This document shows, piece after piece, positions 1-11,166 of a stretch of 64,000 nucleotides of DNA; the stretch's first letter is position 1, and the number at the start of each line of letters is the position of its first letter. Under the pieces are notes generated by a model. That model searched no databases. It saw nothing but the letters and a program-made list of their open reading frames with translations, and had not been told where the DNA came from. Position numbers and translations under genes: made by a program. This DNA is from Pirellulaceae bacterium (lineage in GTDB: Bacteria > Planctomycetota > Planctomycetia > Pirellulales > Pirellulaceae), in assembly GCA_029243025.1 (NCBI GenBank), contig JAQWSU010000009.1, forward strand, positions 120,881 through 184,880, written 5' to 3'.

Positions 1-795
1 GTCAATGGTCTGTAAGCTCTTGCGATGAAATCTCGTATGCGTTGCCACCGGATTGTTGTCTGGATCAGCATTGGAAAGCACAAAAGCTAAACAACGGCCG
101 CCACCATTGCGAAAAGCCGTTTCCAACGAGTCGCGAATTCGTTGTTCAGGAGAGTCACTGGTCAAACGATCCACAACGATGTGCAGCCAGTTCTCCTGGT
201 TGCCATTGACTTTTAGCTCGCCCAGATCGCTGAGATTGCATACGGTGTCGTTGTGGATGGCTCGTACGTATCCGTCGGATTGAAGAGCTGTAATGACACT
301 TTCAGCAGGCTCTTCCTCACCAATGCTCGGCACAAATGAAATCATGTAGCGTGTGCCGGCGGGTAGTTGAGTGAGTATATTTGCAGCGCTTTCAGCCGTA
401 TCGCGGTGCACGGGTTGGGCGCAAGAGTGACAGATCAGTTGACCGACGCGTGCAAAAAGCAAACGTAGATATTCGTGTGTCTCTGTCGCAGTGCCAATCG
501 TCGAGCGACTCGAGCGAGAAGGTGACTTGTGAGTCACCGCGATTGAGGGTGGAATGCCGTCGATTCTTTCGGCCGCCGGCTTGTCCAGCCTTTCCAGAAA
601 TTGCCGAGTGTAAGCCGAAAAACTTTCGATATACCGTCGTTGGCCCTCCGCGTAGAGCGTGTCGAGTGCGAGGCTTGTTTTGCCACTGCCACTCACGCCG
701 CAAATGACTACCAACTGACGATGCGGGATCTCCAGGTCAACCTTTTGAAGGTTGTGAACCTCAACTCCGCGAAGCGTAATATGTCGGGCAGACAA
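1..795 (-). CDS. uvrA: UvrA, excinuclease ABC subunit A (N-terminal part, runs off the left edge)
   Basis: ATPase that loads UvrB at DNA lesions in nucleotide excision repair. The minus frame is open from the left edge to about 795. It reads a Walker A motif GVSGSGKT (residues 33-40 from the chosen start) followed by LALDTLYAEGQRRYIESFS and YTRQFLERLDKP, the highly conserved UvrA N-terminal block, and then the UvrB-binding region. No ATG lies at the expected place. The best start is a TTG at 793-795, giving MSARHITLRGVEVHNL, which aligns with normal UvrA starts; the frame continues upstream to a stop near 893, so a longer N-terminus is possible. About 265 codons are present and the rest is outside the window. 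Divergent from the gene at 1017. Family identity is certain, the start is not. Confidence 0.93.
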   Translation of the reverse strand, partial: MSARHITLRGVEVHNLQKVDLEIPHRQLVVICGVSGSGKTSLALDTLYAEGQRRYIESFSAYTRQFLERLDKPAAERIDGIPPSIAVTHKSPSRSSRSTIGTATETHEYLRLLFARVGQLICHSCAQPVHRDTAESAANILTQLPAGTRYMISFVPSIGEEEPAESVITALQSDGYVRAIHNDTVCNLSDLGELKVNGNQENWLHIVVDRLTSDSPEQRIRDSLETAFRNGGGRCLAFVLSNADPDNNPVATHTRFHRKSLQTID

Positions 796-1016
796 ACCGT
801 TCGTCCCTTTCTGCCACGAGCGTTCGATGACGGGTAATCCCGTATGATAACGGTTGATTTCACAATCGGCTAGGGTTTGCGACTGCCCGGGTCAACGCGC
901 AAGCATGATTTGATATAATTGGACGGGTCGCCGAAAATCGGCTGCCAACAATTAGGATGCGGGTATTCAGAAATGGTAACGCGACTTTGTTGACTCGAAT
1001 CATTTAGTAACTGCCT

Positions 1017-1289
1017 ATGTTGTCGCGCAAAAAAAGAGTAAATCCTTTCTACGTACTTCTGGTGATCGCCGGGGTTGCGTTTTGCTTGACGGCCTGTGCT
1101 TACGGTGTTATGGCGGTGAAAGAATTGCATGCTCCGCGGGCGACGGCTGCTCAAATTGCTGCCGATTCACAGTTCGTCGCCTTGATGGACGAACATGGCC
1201 CGATGGCGATGTTAATCGAATTGGCCGTTTTGGGGTTCGCAACGGTGGCCGCCATCGGTACCGATCGATTTTGGTCCGGCGAATCGTAA
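1017..1289 (+). CDS. Small two-helix membrane protein, unknown function
   Basis: A 90-residue protein with a basic N-terminus (MLSRKKR) and two hydrophobic stretches, at about residues 11-31 and 63-82, so probably two membrane spans with a short soluble loop between them. I recognise no named family. It lies 50 nt upstream of the cupin gene and shares its direction with the cupin and ligA, so it is probably the first gene of a three-gene transcript. No strong Shine-Dalgarno is visible. Coding status rests on the clean signal/TM pattern and on its position. Confidence 0.6.
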   Translation: MLSRKKRVNPFYVLLVIAGVAFCLTACAYGVMAVKELHAPRATAAQIAADSQFVALMDEHGPMAMLIELAVLGFATVAAIGTDRFWSGES

Positions 1290-1339
1290 GCGAATCAAAC
1301 GATGAATCTTTAACAGATCGATGTTCGGGAGATTGATTG

Positions 1340-3729
<2,390 letters not shown>

Positions 3730-3750
3730 GCTCTCTCCATCGCCGCAAGG

Positions 3751-3772
3751 CGTTGGGCCTATGGGCCCAACG
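3751..3772. terminator. Hairpin between convergent ligA and peroxiredoxin genes
   Basis: A perfect 9-bp inverted repeat (CGTTGGGCC / GGCCCAACG) with a four-base loop, 22 nt after the ligA stop and 30 nt beyond the peroxiredoxin stop on the other strand. It has no T-tract on either side, so it may be a bidirectional or processing hairpin rather than a classical Rho-independent terminator. Confidence 0.5.
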
Positions 3773-3801
3773 CGAATTAAAGCTGGCGGTTGCAAGTTCG
3801 C

Positions 3802-4347
3802 TCACTTGGCCGAGTCGATCTTTAGCTCTTTCAGCTTCTCGATGATCTGCTCACCATGAGAGCCTGCTTTGACTTGCTTTTCAATCGCCAGAAGTTCTCC
3901 GTCTTTGCTGATGAAAAAAGTCCAGCGCCGGGGGAAAGCACGGCCATCATCGGTGACGCCGAAGCTGCGTGCCGTGTCTCCTGCTGGGTCGCTGAGGATG
4001 GGATAGTCCAGGTCGAGTTCTTTTGCGAATCGGGCGTTATCTTCAGCGCTGTCGCAACTCGCAGTGAAATAAGCGATGTTGTATTTGCGGAGGGCTTTAC
4101 CGCTCTCACGGAGCGATTTGCATTGGGCCGTTCAGCCACCGGTAAACGCTTTCGGATACCAGGCAATCACGACTGCCTGTTTTCCCTTGAAGTCCGATAG
4201 CTTGTACGTCTTTCCATCACTTCCTTTTAACTCGAAATCGGGAACCATATCCTTCACCTTGATCGGAGTCACCTCGGCCGTGGCAGAGGGACTAAATAAA
4301 CTGGCTGAAAAAGCAACGAGTCCTATACTCAGTGCAAAACGCAACAT
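3802..4347 (-). CDS. Probable selenocysteine-containing exported peroxiredoxin (in-frame TGA at codon 72)
   Basis: Thiol peroxidase of the AhpC/TSA-Bcp type. The first 71 codons give a signal peptide (to about SATA, residue 24) and the start of a thioredoxin fold ending WYPKAFTGG. The next codon is TGA (4132-4134), exactly where the peroxidatic cysteine of the PxxxTxxC motif belongs. The same frame then continues without interruption for 109 residues (TAQCKSLRES..., ending KIDSAK) to a TGA at 3802, giving a full-length 181-residue Prx. Cys76 is a possible resolving residue. A hairpin resembling a bacterial SECIS follows the TGA. RBS GAGGAG lies 8 nt before ATG 4347. Alternatives are a Cys-to-stop mutation or base error (TGC/TGT to TGA). 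The domain is certain, Sec insertion is inferred. Confidence 0.75.
4099..4117 (-). promoter_or_regulatory. SECIS-like hairpin downstream of the in-frame TGA
   Basis: On the mRNA strand, AUCGCUC - CGUGA - GAGCGGU forms a 7-bp stem (one G.U pair) with a five-base loop. The loop begins 21 nt after the TGA at 4132-4134, and its second base is G. Bacterial SECIS elements recognised by SelB lie inside the coding region just after UGA, with a short upper stem and a G among the first two loop bases, so position and shape fit. Inference only. Confidence 0.55.
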
Positions 4348-5328
4348 CGCGTGGTCTCCTCAAAAAAGGATCGCTTTACGACGGAACTGTCTCCGCCGGC
4401 GGTAAGCAGTATAAACGTCTTAATCCAAGCTGGCCAATCAGATCGTCTGATCTTTTTCTCGTCCGATGCAGATGACGTGTTGAGAGTCATTGGTCTCTGC
4501 TAGGGACACCCTACCCATCTGAGATGAATTTCGTCAGATTCAGGATGAACGACTCTTTTAATAACTGGCCGTTTTCCGGAGTGACGGTGCCGGATTTTGT
4601 CTCCCGCCAACTGGTGACGAGGGCTCCTGGTCATTGGTGGCGAGGCGGGCGGCTTGAATGACTTCAAATCGGGAAATGAAGCCAAAAACGTGCTCAGCTT
4701 CCACCGAAGGAACTTGAAGTAGTTCGATCCGGATTTCGAGGCTCAATGTCTGATTTCTAAATTTCGTCGATGCGTTGACATTGGTTTGTGCGGCCTTGTG
4801 AACGCGATGAATAGATTTGTGTGGACCCGAAATGTCGCTTTGTTGTTCGCGAGTTGCGCTTGCACAAGATGATTGCTGCCAATCGGTTGACGACGACTGC
4901 TGAGATTGAAATCATACGGCGTTCCATGGATCGGAGTCCTCTGCCTGTTATTTAGCTCATGCTTCCGCGAAGGATGTATGAGTCGCAGGGGGGCAGCGGA
5001 TGGAAATTCCCGTCGGAGCGGAAGAAGTGTGTTTCCTGCCGATCGGATCGGTATCGCAGTCAGTTCGGAAACGCTGTTTGCTTTTCTAGAGGGAAGAAGC
5101 TGCATCCGATCCATGGGGGGAAATCAAGCTGCTGACTTGATTACCAACCCTACTTTTCTGTCGCGATGGCCGGCTAAAGGAATTATATTGACGAACGTTG
5201 CTGGTGTTCGTTTCTGACTGCGGTTGGAAAAGGGGCTGGCGTATTCCGCGAGAAAAAGATGGGTTCATGAGCTTACCCCAGTCCGACGGTTTCGTTTCAA
5301 CTGCCAGCTATCATTTAAGGAAGACACG
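4348..5328. other. Intergenic region without a recognisable gene
   Basis: About 980 nt between divergent genes. Open frames exist on both strands (about 4558-4746 minus, 4743-5114 minus, 4906-5217 plus), but none has a family resemblance, signal pattern or good ribosome site. It presumably holds the promoters of the peroxiredoxin and phosphoesterase genes and possibly gene remnants. Confidence 0.5.
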
Positions 5329-6345
5329 ATGCAACGTCATGGAATAACACGTCGTCGTTTTGTAAACCTAACGGCATTGGGGGCAGCCTCCACTCTCTTA
5401 CCGATCTCCGCGTTGGCCGACGAGGACGCCTCTGAACCATTGCGGTTTGGGGTGATCGCCGATGTTCACAAAGATGTGATGCATGATGCGGATCAACGAT
5501 TACGCTTATTCGTCGAAGAAATGAAACGTGAAAAGGTGGATTTCATCATTCAACTTGGTGACTTTTGTGTGCCCATCGATGCAAACTTACCGTTTCTCAA
5601 AATCTGGAATTCCTTTTCAGGTCCCCGATATCACGTGCTGGGCAATCATGATACGGACGGTGCTGGAGATCATCCGGACCGGTTCAAGCGATCTGAAACG
5701 GTCGAATATTGGGGGATGGAAGATCGTTATTACTCGTTCGACAAGCAAGGGATTCACTTTGTGGTCTTGGACGGAAACGATCAGGGGCCGGGCCAGCAAC
5801 CTTATTACCGCTGGGTTGCCGAGGATCAACTCAAATGGCTCACAGCCGACCTCGAAAACACCCAATTGCCGACGATCGTTTTCGTTCATCAAAGTCCCGA
5901 GCGACCTGAAGATGGCGGTCTGGAAAATGGCAAGCAGGTTCAGGAAATCCTTGAGCAGGCAAATCAGAATCAGGCGCGTAAGAAAGTTGTGGCTTGTTTG
6001 AGTGGACATCATCATCGAGACTACCTGCGCCAGATTAATGGCATTTTGTATTCTCAGATCAATAGCGCCTCGTATTATTGGTTAGGGGGCAACTATCTTA
6101 AGGTTCGTTACAGTCCTGAAATTGATAAGGCTTACCCCTACATCAAATACACGGTTCCTTATCAAGACCCACTTTTTGCAGTCGTTACCTTGGATAGGGC
6201 ACATGGCTTCCTGCAAATTGAAGGGCGTCGTACTGAATTCGTGGGGCCATCCCCTTGGGAACTCGGCGCGTCTCGTGAAGAACTGGATGCTGCCACCTTA
6301 ATGCCCAGAATCTCGAATTGGAAAACCCCTGTCGGGATGATTTAA
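5329..6345 (+). CDS. Tat-exported calcineurin-like metallophosphoesterase
   Basis: A 338-residue phosphoesterase predicted to act outside the cytoplasm. The N-terminus has a twin-arginine signal (TRRRFVNLTALG, then an AxA-type cleavage site). The catalytic fold shows the dimetal motifs in order: GVIADVH, GDF, GNHD and a C-terminal GHHH. A longer frame opens at 5224, but ATG 5329 is preceded by AAGGAAG and puts the Tat motif at the N-terminus. It is followed 117 nt later by a glycerophosphodiesterase in the same direction, which suggests a phosphate or phospholipid scavenging pair. A decayed relative with the same layout lies at 36229-37205. Confidence 0.88.
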   Translation: MQRHGITRRRFVNLTALGAASTLLPISALADEDASEPLRFGVIADVHKDVMHDADQRLRLFVEEMKREKVDFIIQLGDFCVPIDANLPFLKIWNSFSGPRYHVLGNHDTDGAGDHPDRFKRSETVEYWGMEDRYYSFDKQGIHFVVLDGNDQGPGQQPYYRWVAEDQLKWLTADLENTQLPTIVFVHQSPERPEDGGLENGKQVQEILEQANQNQARKKVVACLSGHHHRDYLRQINGILYSQINSASYYWLGGNYLKVRYSPEIDKAYPYIKYTVPYQDPLFAVVTLDRAHGFLQIEGRRTEFVGPSPWELGASREELDAATLMPRISNWKTPVGMI

Positions 6346-6462
6346 AGAGATTGATAGGTAATCTTGTTGGACGTGAGATGAAGTGGGTCAATAAGTATTC
6401 TCCCATCGCCTCACGCGATTGGTGACAGTTGAAAACACGACGACCGCGAAGTAGGAAATGGA

Positions 6463-8025
6463 ATGAAATGTCGACTCGTTTTTGTCTTGGTAGCTGTCAG
6501 CGTGTTGGGCATCTTCGATCATGCAGTCGCCCTGGAAGGACTGATTTGGCGCCAGACCGATGAATTAATGGCTGCCGAAGCCTTCCAGGCCGCAGCTGCT
6601 GACGCGAAATACGTGTATGCCATCAGCAGTCGAACGGTGGCCAAATATGATCGGTTGACGAAACGAGAAGTCGCGACGAGTCGCGGGGATGCAGCACATT
6701 TGAATAGCGGTTTTCTCTGGAAGGGGAAATTACTGTGTGCCCATTCGAATTTTCCGCGATTACCAGAACAGAGTGAAATCAAATCGCTCGACTTGAACAG
6801 CATGCAGTTGTCGACCTTCCATCAGTTTTTACAGCCGCCTGGTAGCCTCACCTGGGTCGTTCGTCACGCCGGACATTGGTGGTGCAATTTTGCGCATTAC
6901 GGTGCGAGGAACTCCGAAACCTTGTTGATTAAATTTGATGATGATTGGTCTGAGAAAGAACGTTGGACCTACCCGATTGCGCTGATTCGACAGCTCGGTC
7001 GCTTTAGTCTCTCCGGTGGAATTTGGCGAAATGAACAGCTGATTGTGACTGGACACGACCGGAATGAGTTTTATCAATTGAAGTTACCTAAGAGCGGCGA
7101 CGTGCTGCAATGGATCGGAACGCAGGAGATACCATTTACGGGACAAGGATTCGCGCAAGATCCGTTGACGGGTGGATTGATAGGGATCAATCGAGCCAAG
7201 CGATGTGTCGTGTTTGCTGAAGCGGAAGATAAGTCAACGCAAACTGGAGTTCGTATGCCTGATCGCGGTATTTGCGCTCACCGAGGTGCGAGTGATACGC
7301 ATCCGGAGAACACTTTGGCGGCGTTTCGTGAAGCGATTCGTCTAGGCGTGGCGATGATTGAGTTTGACGTCGCGTTTAGCAGCGATGCCAAGTTAGTACT
7401 GATGCACGATGGAACCGTCGATCGGACCACGGATGGAACCGGTCCTGTCTCGGACTTGACCTTGTTGGAACTCAAGAAACTTGATGCGGGTTCCTGGAAG
7501 GGGTCCCAATTTGCAAATGAACGGATTCCCACGTTGGAAGAAACTCTTTCGATCATGCCAACCAACATCTGGCTAAATGTTCATCTCAAGGGGACGCCCG
7601 AACTTGCGGCCGCTGTCGCTGCTGAAATGATTGAAACTGGCCGGTGGAATCAGGCCTTTTTGGCATGTGGGACGGAAGCGGCTCGTGCCGCCCGTCATGT
7701 CGACAAAAGAATCAAGATTTGTAATATGGATCGCCAGGCAAATTCGTTGAATTACATTCGTGAAACCATTGCCATGAAAGCCGAGTTTATTCAGCTGTTG
7801 GGAGGCGAATCCGTCGATCCTGATCACACCGCGTTGTTGAAGCAACATGGGATTCGTATCAATTACTGTTGCGCGAATGAAGCCAGTAAGATTAAGTCAC
7901 TCTTTCGGTCGGGCGTCCAATTTCCACTTGTCGACCGAGTTGCTGCGATGTTAAAGGTGGCTGAACAAAGCGGTGTCAATCGCGTTGGAACGCAGCGACT
8001 CTTTCGTGGCCCATCTCAGCCCTAG
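6463..8025 (+). CDS. Secreted two-domain protein with C-terminal glycerophosphodiester phosphodiesterase
   Basis: 520 residues. A signal peptide (to about AVA, residue 23) precedes a roughly 240-residue region of repeated aromatic strands that looks beta-propeller-like but is not assignable by eye. From about residue 267 a GDPD domain follows, with HRGASxxxPENT, MIEFDV and LMHDGTVDRTTDG, which carry the catalytic histidines and metal ligands. The motif usually read as IEIK is here NVHLK, so one acidic metal ligand may be replaced by His. It would hydrolyse glycerophosphodiesters to glycerol-3-phosphate and an alcohol. Likely co-transcribed with the upstream phosphoesterase. Confidence 0.85.
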   Translation: MKCRLVFVLVAVSVLGIFDHAVALEGLIWRQTDELMAAEAFQAAAADAKYVYAISSRTVAKYDRLTKREVATSRGDAAHLNSGFLWKGKLLCAHSNFPRLPEQSEIKSLDLNSMQLSTFHQFLQPPGSLTWVVRHAGHWWCNFAHYGARNSETLLIKFDDDWSEKERWTYPIALIRQLGRFSLSGGIWRNEQLIVTGHDRNEFYQLKLPKSGDVLQWIGTQEIPFTGQGFAQDPLTGGLIGINRAKRCVVFAEAEDKSTQTGVRMPDRGICAHRGASDTHPENTLAAFREAIRLGVAMIEFDVAFSSDAKLVLMHDGTVDRTTDGTGPVSDLTLLELKKLDAGSWKGSQFANERIPTLEETLSIMPTNIWLNVHLKGTPELAAAVAAEMIETGRWNQAFLACGTEAARAARHVDKRIKICNMDRQANSLNYIRETIAMKAEFIQLLGGESVDPDHTALLKQHGIRINYCCANEASKIKSLFRSGVQFPLVDRVAAMLKVAEQSGVNRVGTQRLFRGPSQP

Positions 8026-8656
8026 TTTCGGTTGGGTTCGCTAATCAGATTCGCAACACAGTATCCAACGCACTTGATTGCCGGCTGTACCTGAATTCTA
8101 CTCCGCGGACACGATCATCCATCACTTTGGAATCCGGTCTAAGAGACCCCGCTTGCGTGCTGGATCGACGCGAGTGATGCATGACAGAGTTTCGTCGATC
8201 GCTGCGAAAGTCTTCAGGCCAAACCGTACCGTTTTTGCGGAGGATTGGGTGGCGGAAATCTCATTAGCGAGTTTGTTGAATGATTCCCTCGATGCCAGCT
8301 GCCGTAGTGGAAGTGGTCGGATGATTGACTCGGCAATGCGTACGCGGTTCTCATCGAGTTCCTAGGTGTTGGGTCACATTTTCGATTGTTTCAGATGTCG
8401 CTGCTGTTTTCTGAATTCCTGCCACCGCATGTCTGAGGATCCGACTGGAAACTGTGGCATCGGATCAATGTCGCACGACAACTTGTTTTGCACTTTCGTT
8501 TGAACTTGTTTCGCCTTAACTGAGAACCCATCCCAGCAACGTTGGTGCGATCAGATCCTGGCCGAAGCGTTGCTAGTTGATCTGAAGGATTTTCCAGGGT
8601 GGGGCGATGGTATTTGCTCGTAGAGCACCCGCCTCCTCGTAAAGGCCCGCAGACAC
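8026..8656. other. Intergenic region, nothing recognised
   Basis: About 630 nt between convergent genes. One open frame at 8078-8365 (+) has no recognisable feature and no ribosome site. No clear terminator hairpin is seen. Confidence 0.45.
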
Positions 8657-9145
8657 TTACGATGAGGTGGCCAAAGCGCGAAACATGAACGGAAGCACCG
8701 CGATCAAAAGAGCAATGACTCCCAGCGGACGCGTCAAACCTCGCCAGCTTCGATTACCATCCTGCCACGCCGAATGGACGTGGTTGATTGACGACAATGT
8801 TAGAAATACGAGGAGTACGGAACAGATCGCTGCTTCGGCTTGGGGGCCCCAGTTCATGGCAAAGACGGCAAGGCTCACGATGGCTACTGAGAGGTTGTTG
8901 AATGCGGACTGCCGCTGGTAGGGACCCGGATCTGAGTAACCGGAAGCCGATGCACCTTGTTTGCCAAAAAACAGACTTTCGATCCCGGTCATTCCGGCGA
9001 TTGAGGCCACGACACAAACCGATAGCCAATGGAACGCTCGTTGCGGATCGGACGGTTCGCGAAAAGCCAAACAGAAGCCAATGAAAACACCGCTGAATCG
9101 TGCGATTTCAAGAATTTGACTGACTCTCATGTTTGTGTTTTTCAT
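8657..9145 (-). CDS. Multi-pass membrane protein, unknown function
   Basis: About 162 residues from ATG 9145 (a TTG at 9172 and an ATG at 9130 are alternatives; none has a convincing ribosome site). Four hydrophobic segments separated by short loops suggest an integral membrane protein. The second half carries RxxAFNNLSVA and HVHSAWQDGN-type loops, which I recall only from uncharacterised membrane proteins. No catalytic motif is visible. It stands alone, with long non-coding stretches on both sides. Confidence 0.65.
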   Translation of the reverse strand: MKNTNMRVSQILEIARFSGVFIGFCLAFREPSDPQRAFHWLSVCVVASIAGMTGIESLFFGKQGASASGYSDPGPYQRQSAFNNLSVAIVSLAVFAMNWGPQAEAAICSVLLVFLTLSSINHVHSAWQDGNRSWRGLTRPLGVIALLIAVLPFMFRALATSS

Positions 9146-9723
9146 TTCTGGGGCGCAGGCCGTTAAGGACAAAAATCTAGCGTCAGCATCCTTCGTTTTC
9201 AGCCCGTTTGCAAGGTCTGGTACGCACTCATCGTGTCTACCAGACCTCGTCTCGTGCGAGTTTCTCGTGATCTCTCGGCAGACTGCTTTCTCCCGCAGTG
9301 CTTTGGCATCACTCTGATGTCAGCTCGTCTGACCCCAAATTTAGCTTCGAATTAGTAAATCCCTGTCACTCATAAACCGCTGGCAATCTCCTGTCACTTA
9401 CAATCTGTTGTTTGTGGCAACCTATCAACCGTTTCAAAGTAGTTCTTTCGGATTACTCTCGGGGCGAGAGGCGTGTCAGGAATGTTTGTGAATCGCATCA
9501 AGGGATTTTGTGATTGCAAAACTGAAAGAGAAGATGCAAATTCGTCTGCTTCGTGACGAAAGACAAGTCTAGAGATTAAAGACAAGTCTAGAGATTATCG
9601 CGAGCGAGAGGATTTCATACTTCAATCTTGTCCAGAATGATCCTTACTGCACAATGCCGGGTGAGCGATTTTCAACAGAGATGTAGTTCATCACGTTGAG
9701 ATGCCGGTAACAGTAAACTTGTG
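9146..9723. other. Intergenic region with a small tandem repeat
   Basis: About 580 nt without a supported gene. It holds an 18-bp direct repeat (AGACAAGTCTAGAGATTA) at 9561-9578 and 9580-9597, each copy containing the palindrome TCTAGA. Otherwise nothing is recognised. Confidence 0.45.
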
Positions 9724-11163
9724 CTAAGCGAGAATTCCATCGACTAACTTACCGTGGACGTCAGTCAGGCGGTGGTGGCGACCTTGGAATTTAAAAGTTA
9801 ACTGTTTGTGATGAATTCCCAAGCAGTGCAAGATGGTAGCATTCAGATCGTGAACATGAACAGGATCTTGGACGATGTTGTAGCTGTAATCGTCTGTTTT
9901 CCCGAAGGCAGTGCCTGCTTTGATTCCAGCGCCTGCCAGCCAGACTGTGAAGCAGCGAGGATGGTGGTCGCGTCCGTAGTCATCGGCGCTCAAGCGCCCC
10001 TGACAGTAAACTGTTCTGCCAAATTCACCTCCCCAAATAACCAGCGTGTCTTCCAGAAGGCCGCGTTGTTGAAGATCCTTAATCAGACCGGCGGAAGCGC
10101 GGTCTGTGTCTTGGCATTGAGTCCCGATTTTTTCTGGTAACTGAGTGTGTTGGTCCCAGCCACGGTGAAAGAGTTGGACGAATCGTACATTGCGTTCGCA
10201 AAGGCGTCGAGCAAGCAGACAATTGAACGCATAGGTTCCCGGTTTTTTTGCATCTTCCCCATAAAGATCAAACGTATGAGGCGATTCGTCGGAAATGTCA
10301 GTCAGTTCCGGCACCGACGTCTGCATCTTGTAGGCCATCTCGTATTGGGCGATCCGTGTGCTGATTTCGGGATCTCCCGATTCAACTAGTTTTTGTTCGT
10401 TGAGTTTCGCTAAATCGTCGAGGAAACGTCGCCGAAGATTCGCATCGAGTCCCTGAGGATTCGAGAGAAAGAGAACCGGATCGCCCACGGATCGAAACTT
10501 AACTCCCGCATAGCGAGTGGGGAGAAAACCACTCCCCCACAACCGCTCGTAGAGGGGTTGGCCGCCACTGCCGGAAACCATCGCGACGAAGCTGGGCAGA
10601 TTGTTGTTGGCGCTCCCCAAACCGTAGGAAAGCCAGGATCCCATGGACGGTCTGCCGGCAATCTGAGAACCGGTTTGGAAGAACGTAATTGCCGGATCGT
10701 GGTTAATAGCTTCGGTGTGAAGTGATTTCACGAAACATAATTGGTCGGCGATTTTGGCCGTATGGGGCAGCAGATCACTGATCCAAGCACCAGATGCCCC
10801 ACGCTGTGCGAAGCGAAACTTGGAGGGTGCCACGGGAAAGCTTGATTGTTTCGAGGTCATGCCCGTCAAACGTTGGCCCTGTCGAATCGAATCGGGCAGT
10901 TCCGTCTCTCGCAGGTTGGTCAATTTCGGCTTGTAATCGAATAAATCAAGTTGCGACGGAGCACCTGATTGAAATAAATAGATGACGCGTTTTGCCTTTG
11001 CCGCAAAATGAGGGGCATGGGGGAAATCGCCGTCGGCGTCGGTCGGCGATCCCTGTGCTGTGCTGGCATTTAGTAATGAGGTCAATGCGGCCACGCCGAT
11101 GCCGGTTTGACCAAAGAAGTGGCGGCGCGTCGTCGTGAGCAAGTGGTTCTTCAGGGGATGCAT
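9724..11163 (-). CDS. DUF1501 (sulfatase-like) Tat-exported protein
   Basis: 479 residues. The N-terminus has a twin-arginine signal ([13 protein letters not shown]). The body shows hallmarks of the planctomycete DUF1501 family: [36 protein letters not shown], and near the C-terminus IWGGEFGRT and [19 protein letters not shown]1501 proteins have an alkaline-phosphatase/sulfatase-like fold and are almost always paired with DUF1549/DUF1553 cytochrome-type proteins, as here (3 nt gap). The pair is thought to act on sulfated or complex carbohydrates at the cell surface, but the reaction is not established. Confidence 0.93.
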   Translation of the reverse strand: MHPLKNHLLTTTRRHFFGQTGIGVAALTSLLNASTAQGSPTDADGDFPHAPHFAAKAKRVIYLFQSGAPSQLDLFDYKPKLTNLRETELPDSIRQGQRLTGMTSKQSSFPVAPSKFRFAQRGASGAWISDLLPHTAKIADQLCFVKSLHTEAINHDPAITFFQTGSQIAGRPSMGSWLSYGLGSANNNLPSFVAMVSGSGGQPLYERLWGSGFLPTRYAGVKFRSVGDPVLFLSNPQGLDANLRRRFLDDLAKLNEQKLVESGDPEISTRIAQYEMAYKMQTSVPELTDISDESPHTFDLYGEDAKKPGTYAFNCLLARRLCERNVRFVQLFHRGWDQHTQLPEKIGTQCQDTDRASAGLIKDLQQRGLLEDTLVIWGGEFGRTVYCQGRLSADDYGRDHHPRCFTVWLAGAGIKAGTAFGKTDDYSYNIVQDPVHVHDLNATILHCLGIHHKQLTFKFQGRHHRLTDVHGKLVDGILA

Positions 11164-11166
11164 GAG

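Noticed and set aside
4743..5217. Overlapping open frames on both strands upstream of the phosphoesterase
   Set aside because: They overlap each other, lack recognisable content and have no good start signals.
9561..9597. Tandem 18-bp repeat considered as a start of a CRISPR array or iteron set
   Set aside because: Only two adjacent copies with a single base between them and no spacers; no cas or replication genes nearby.
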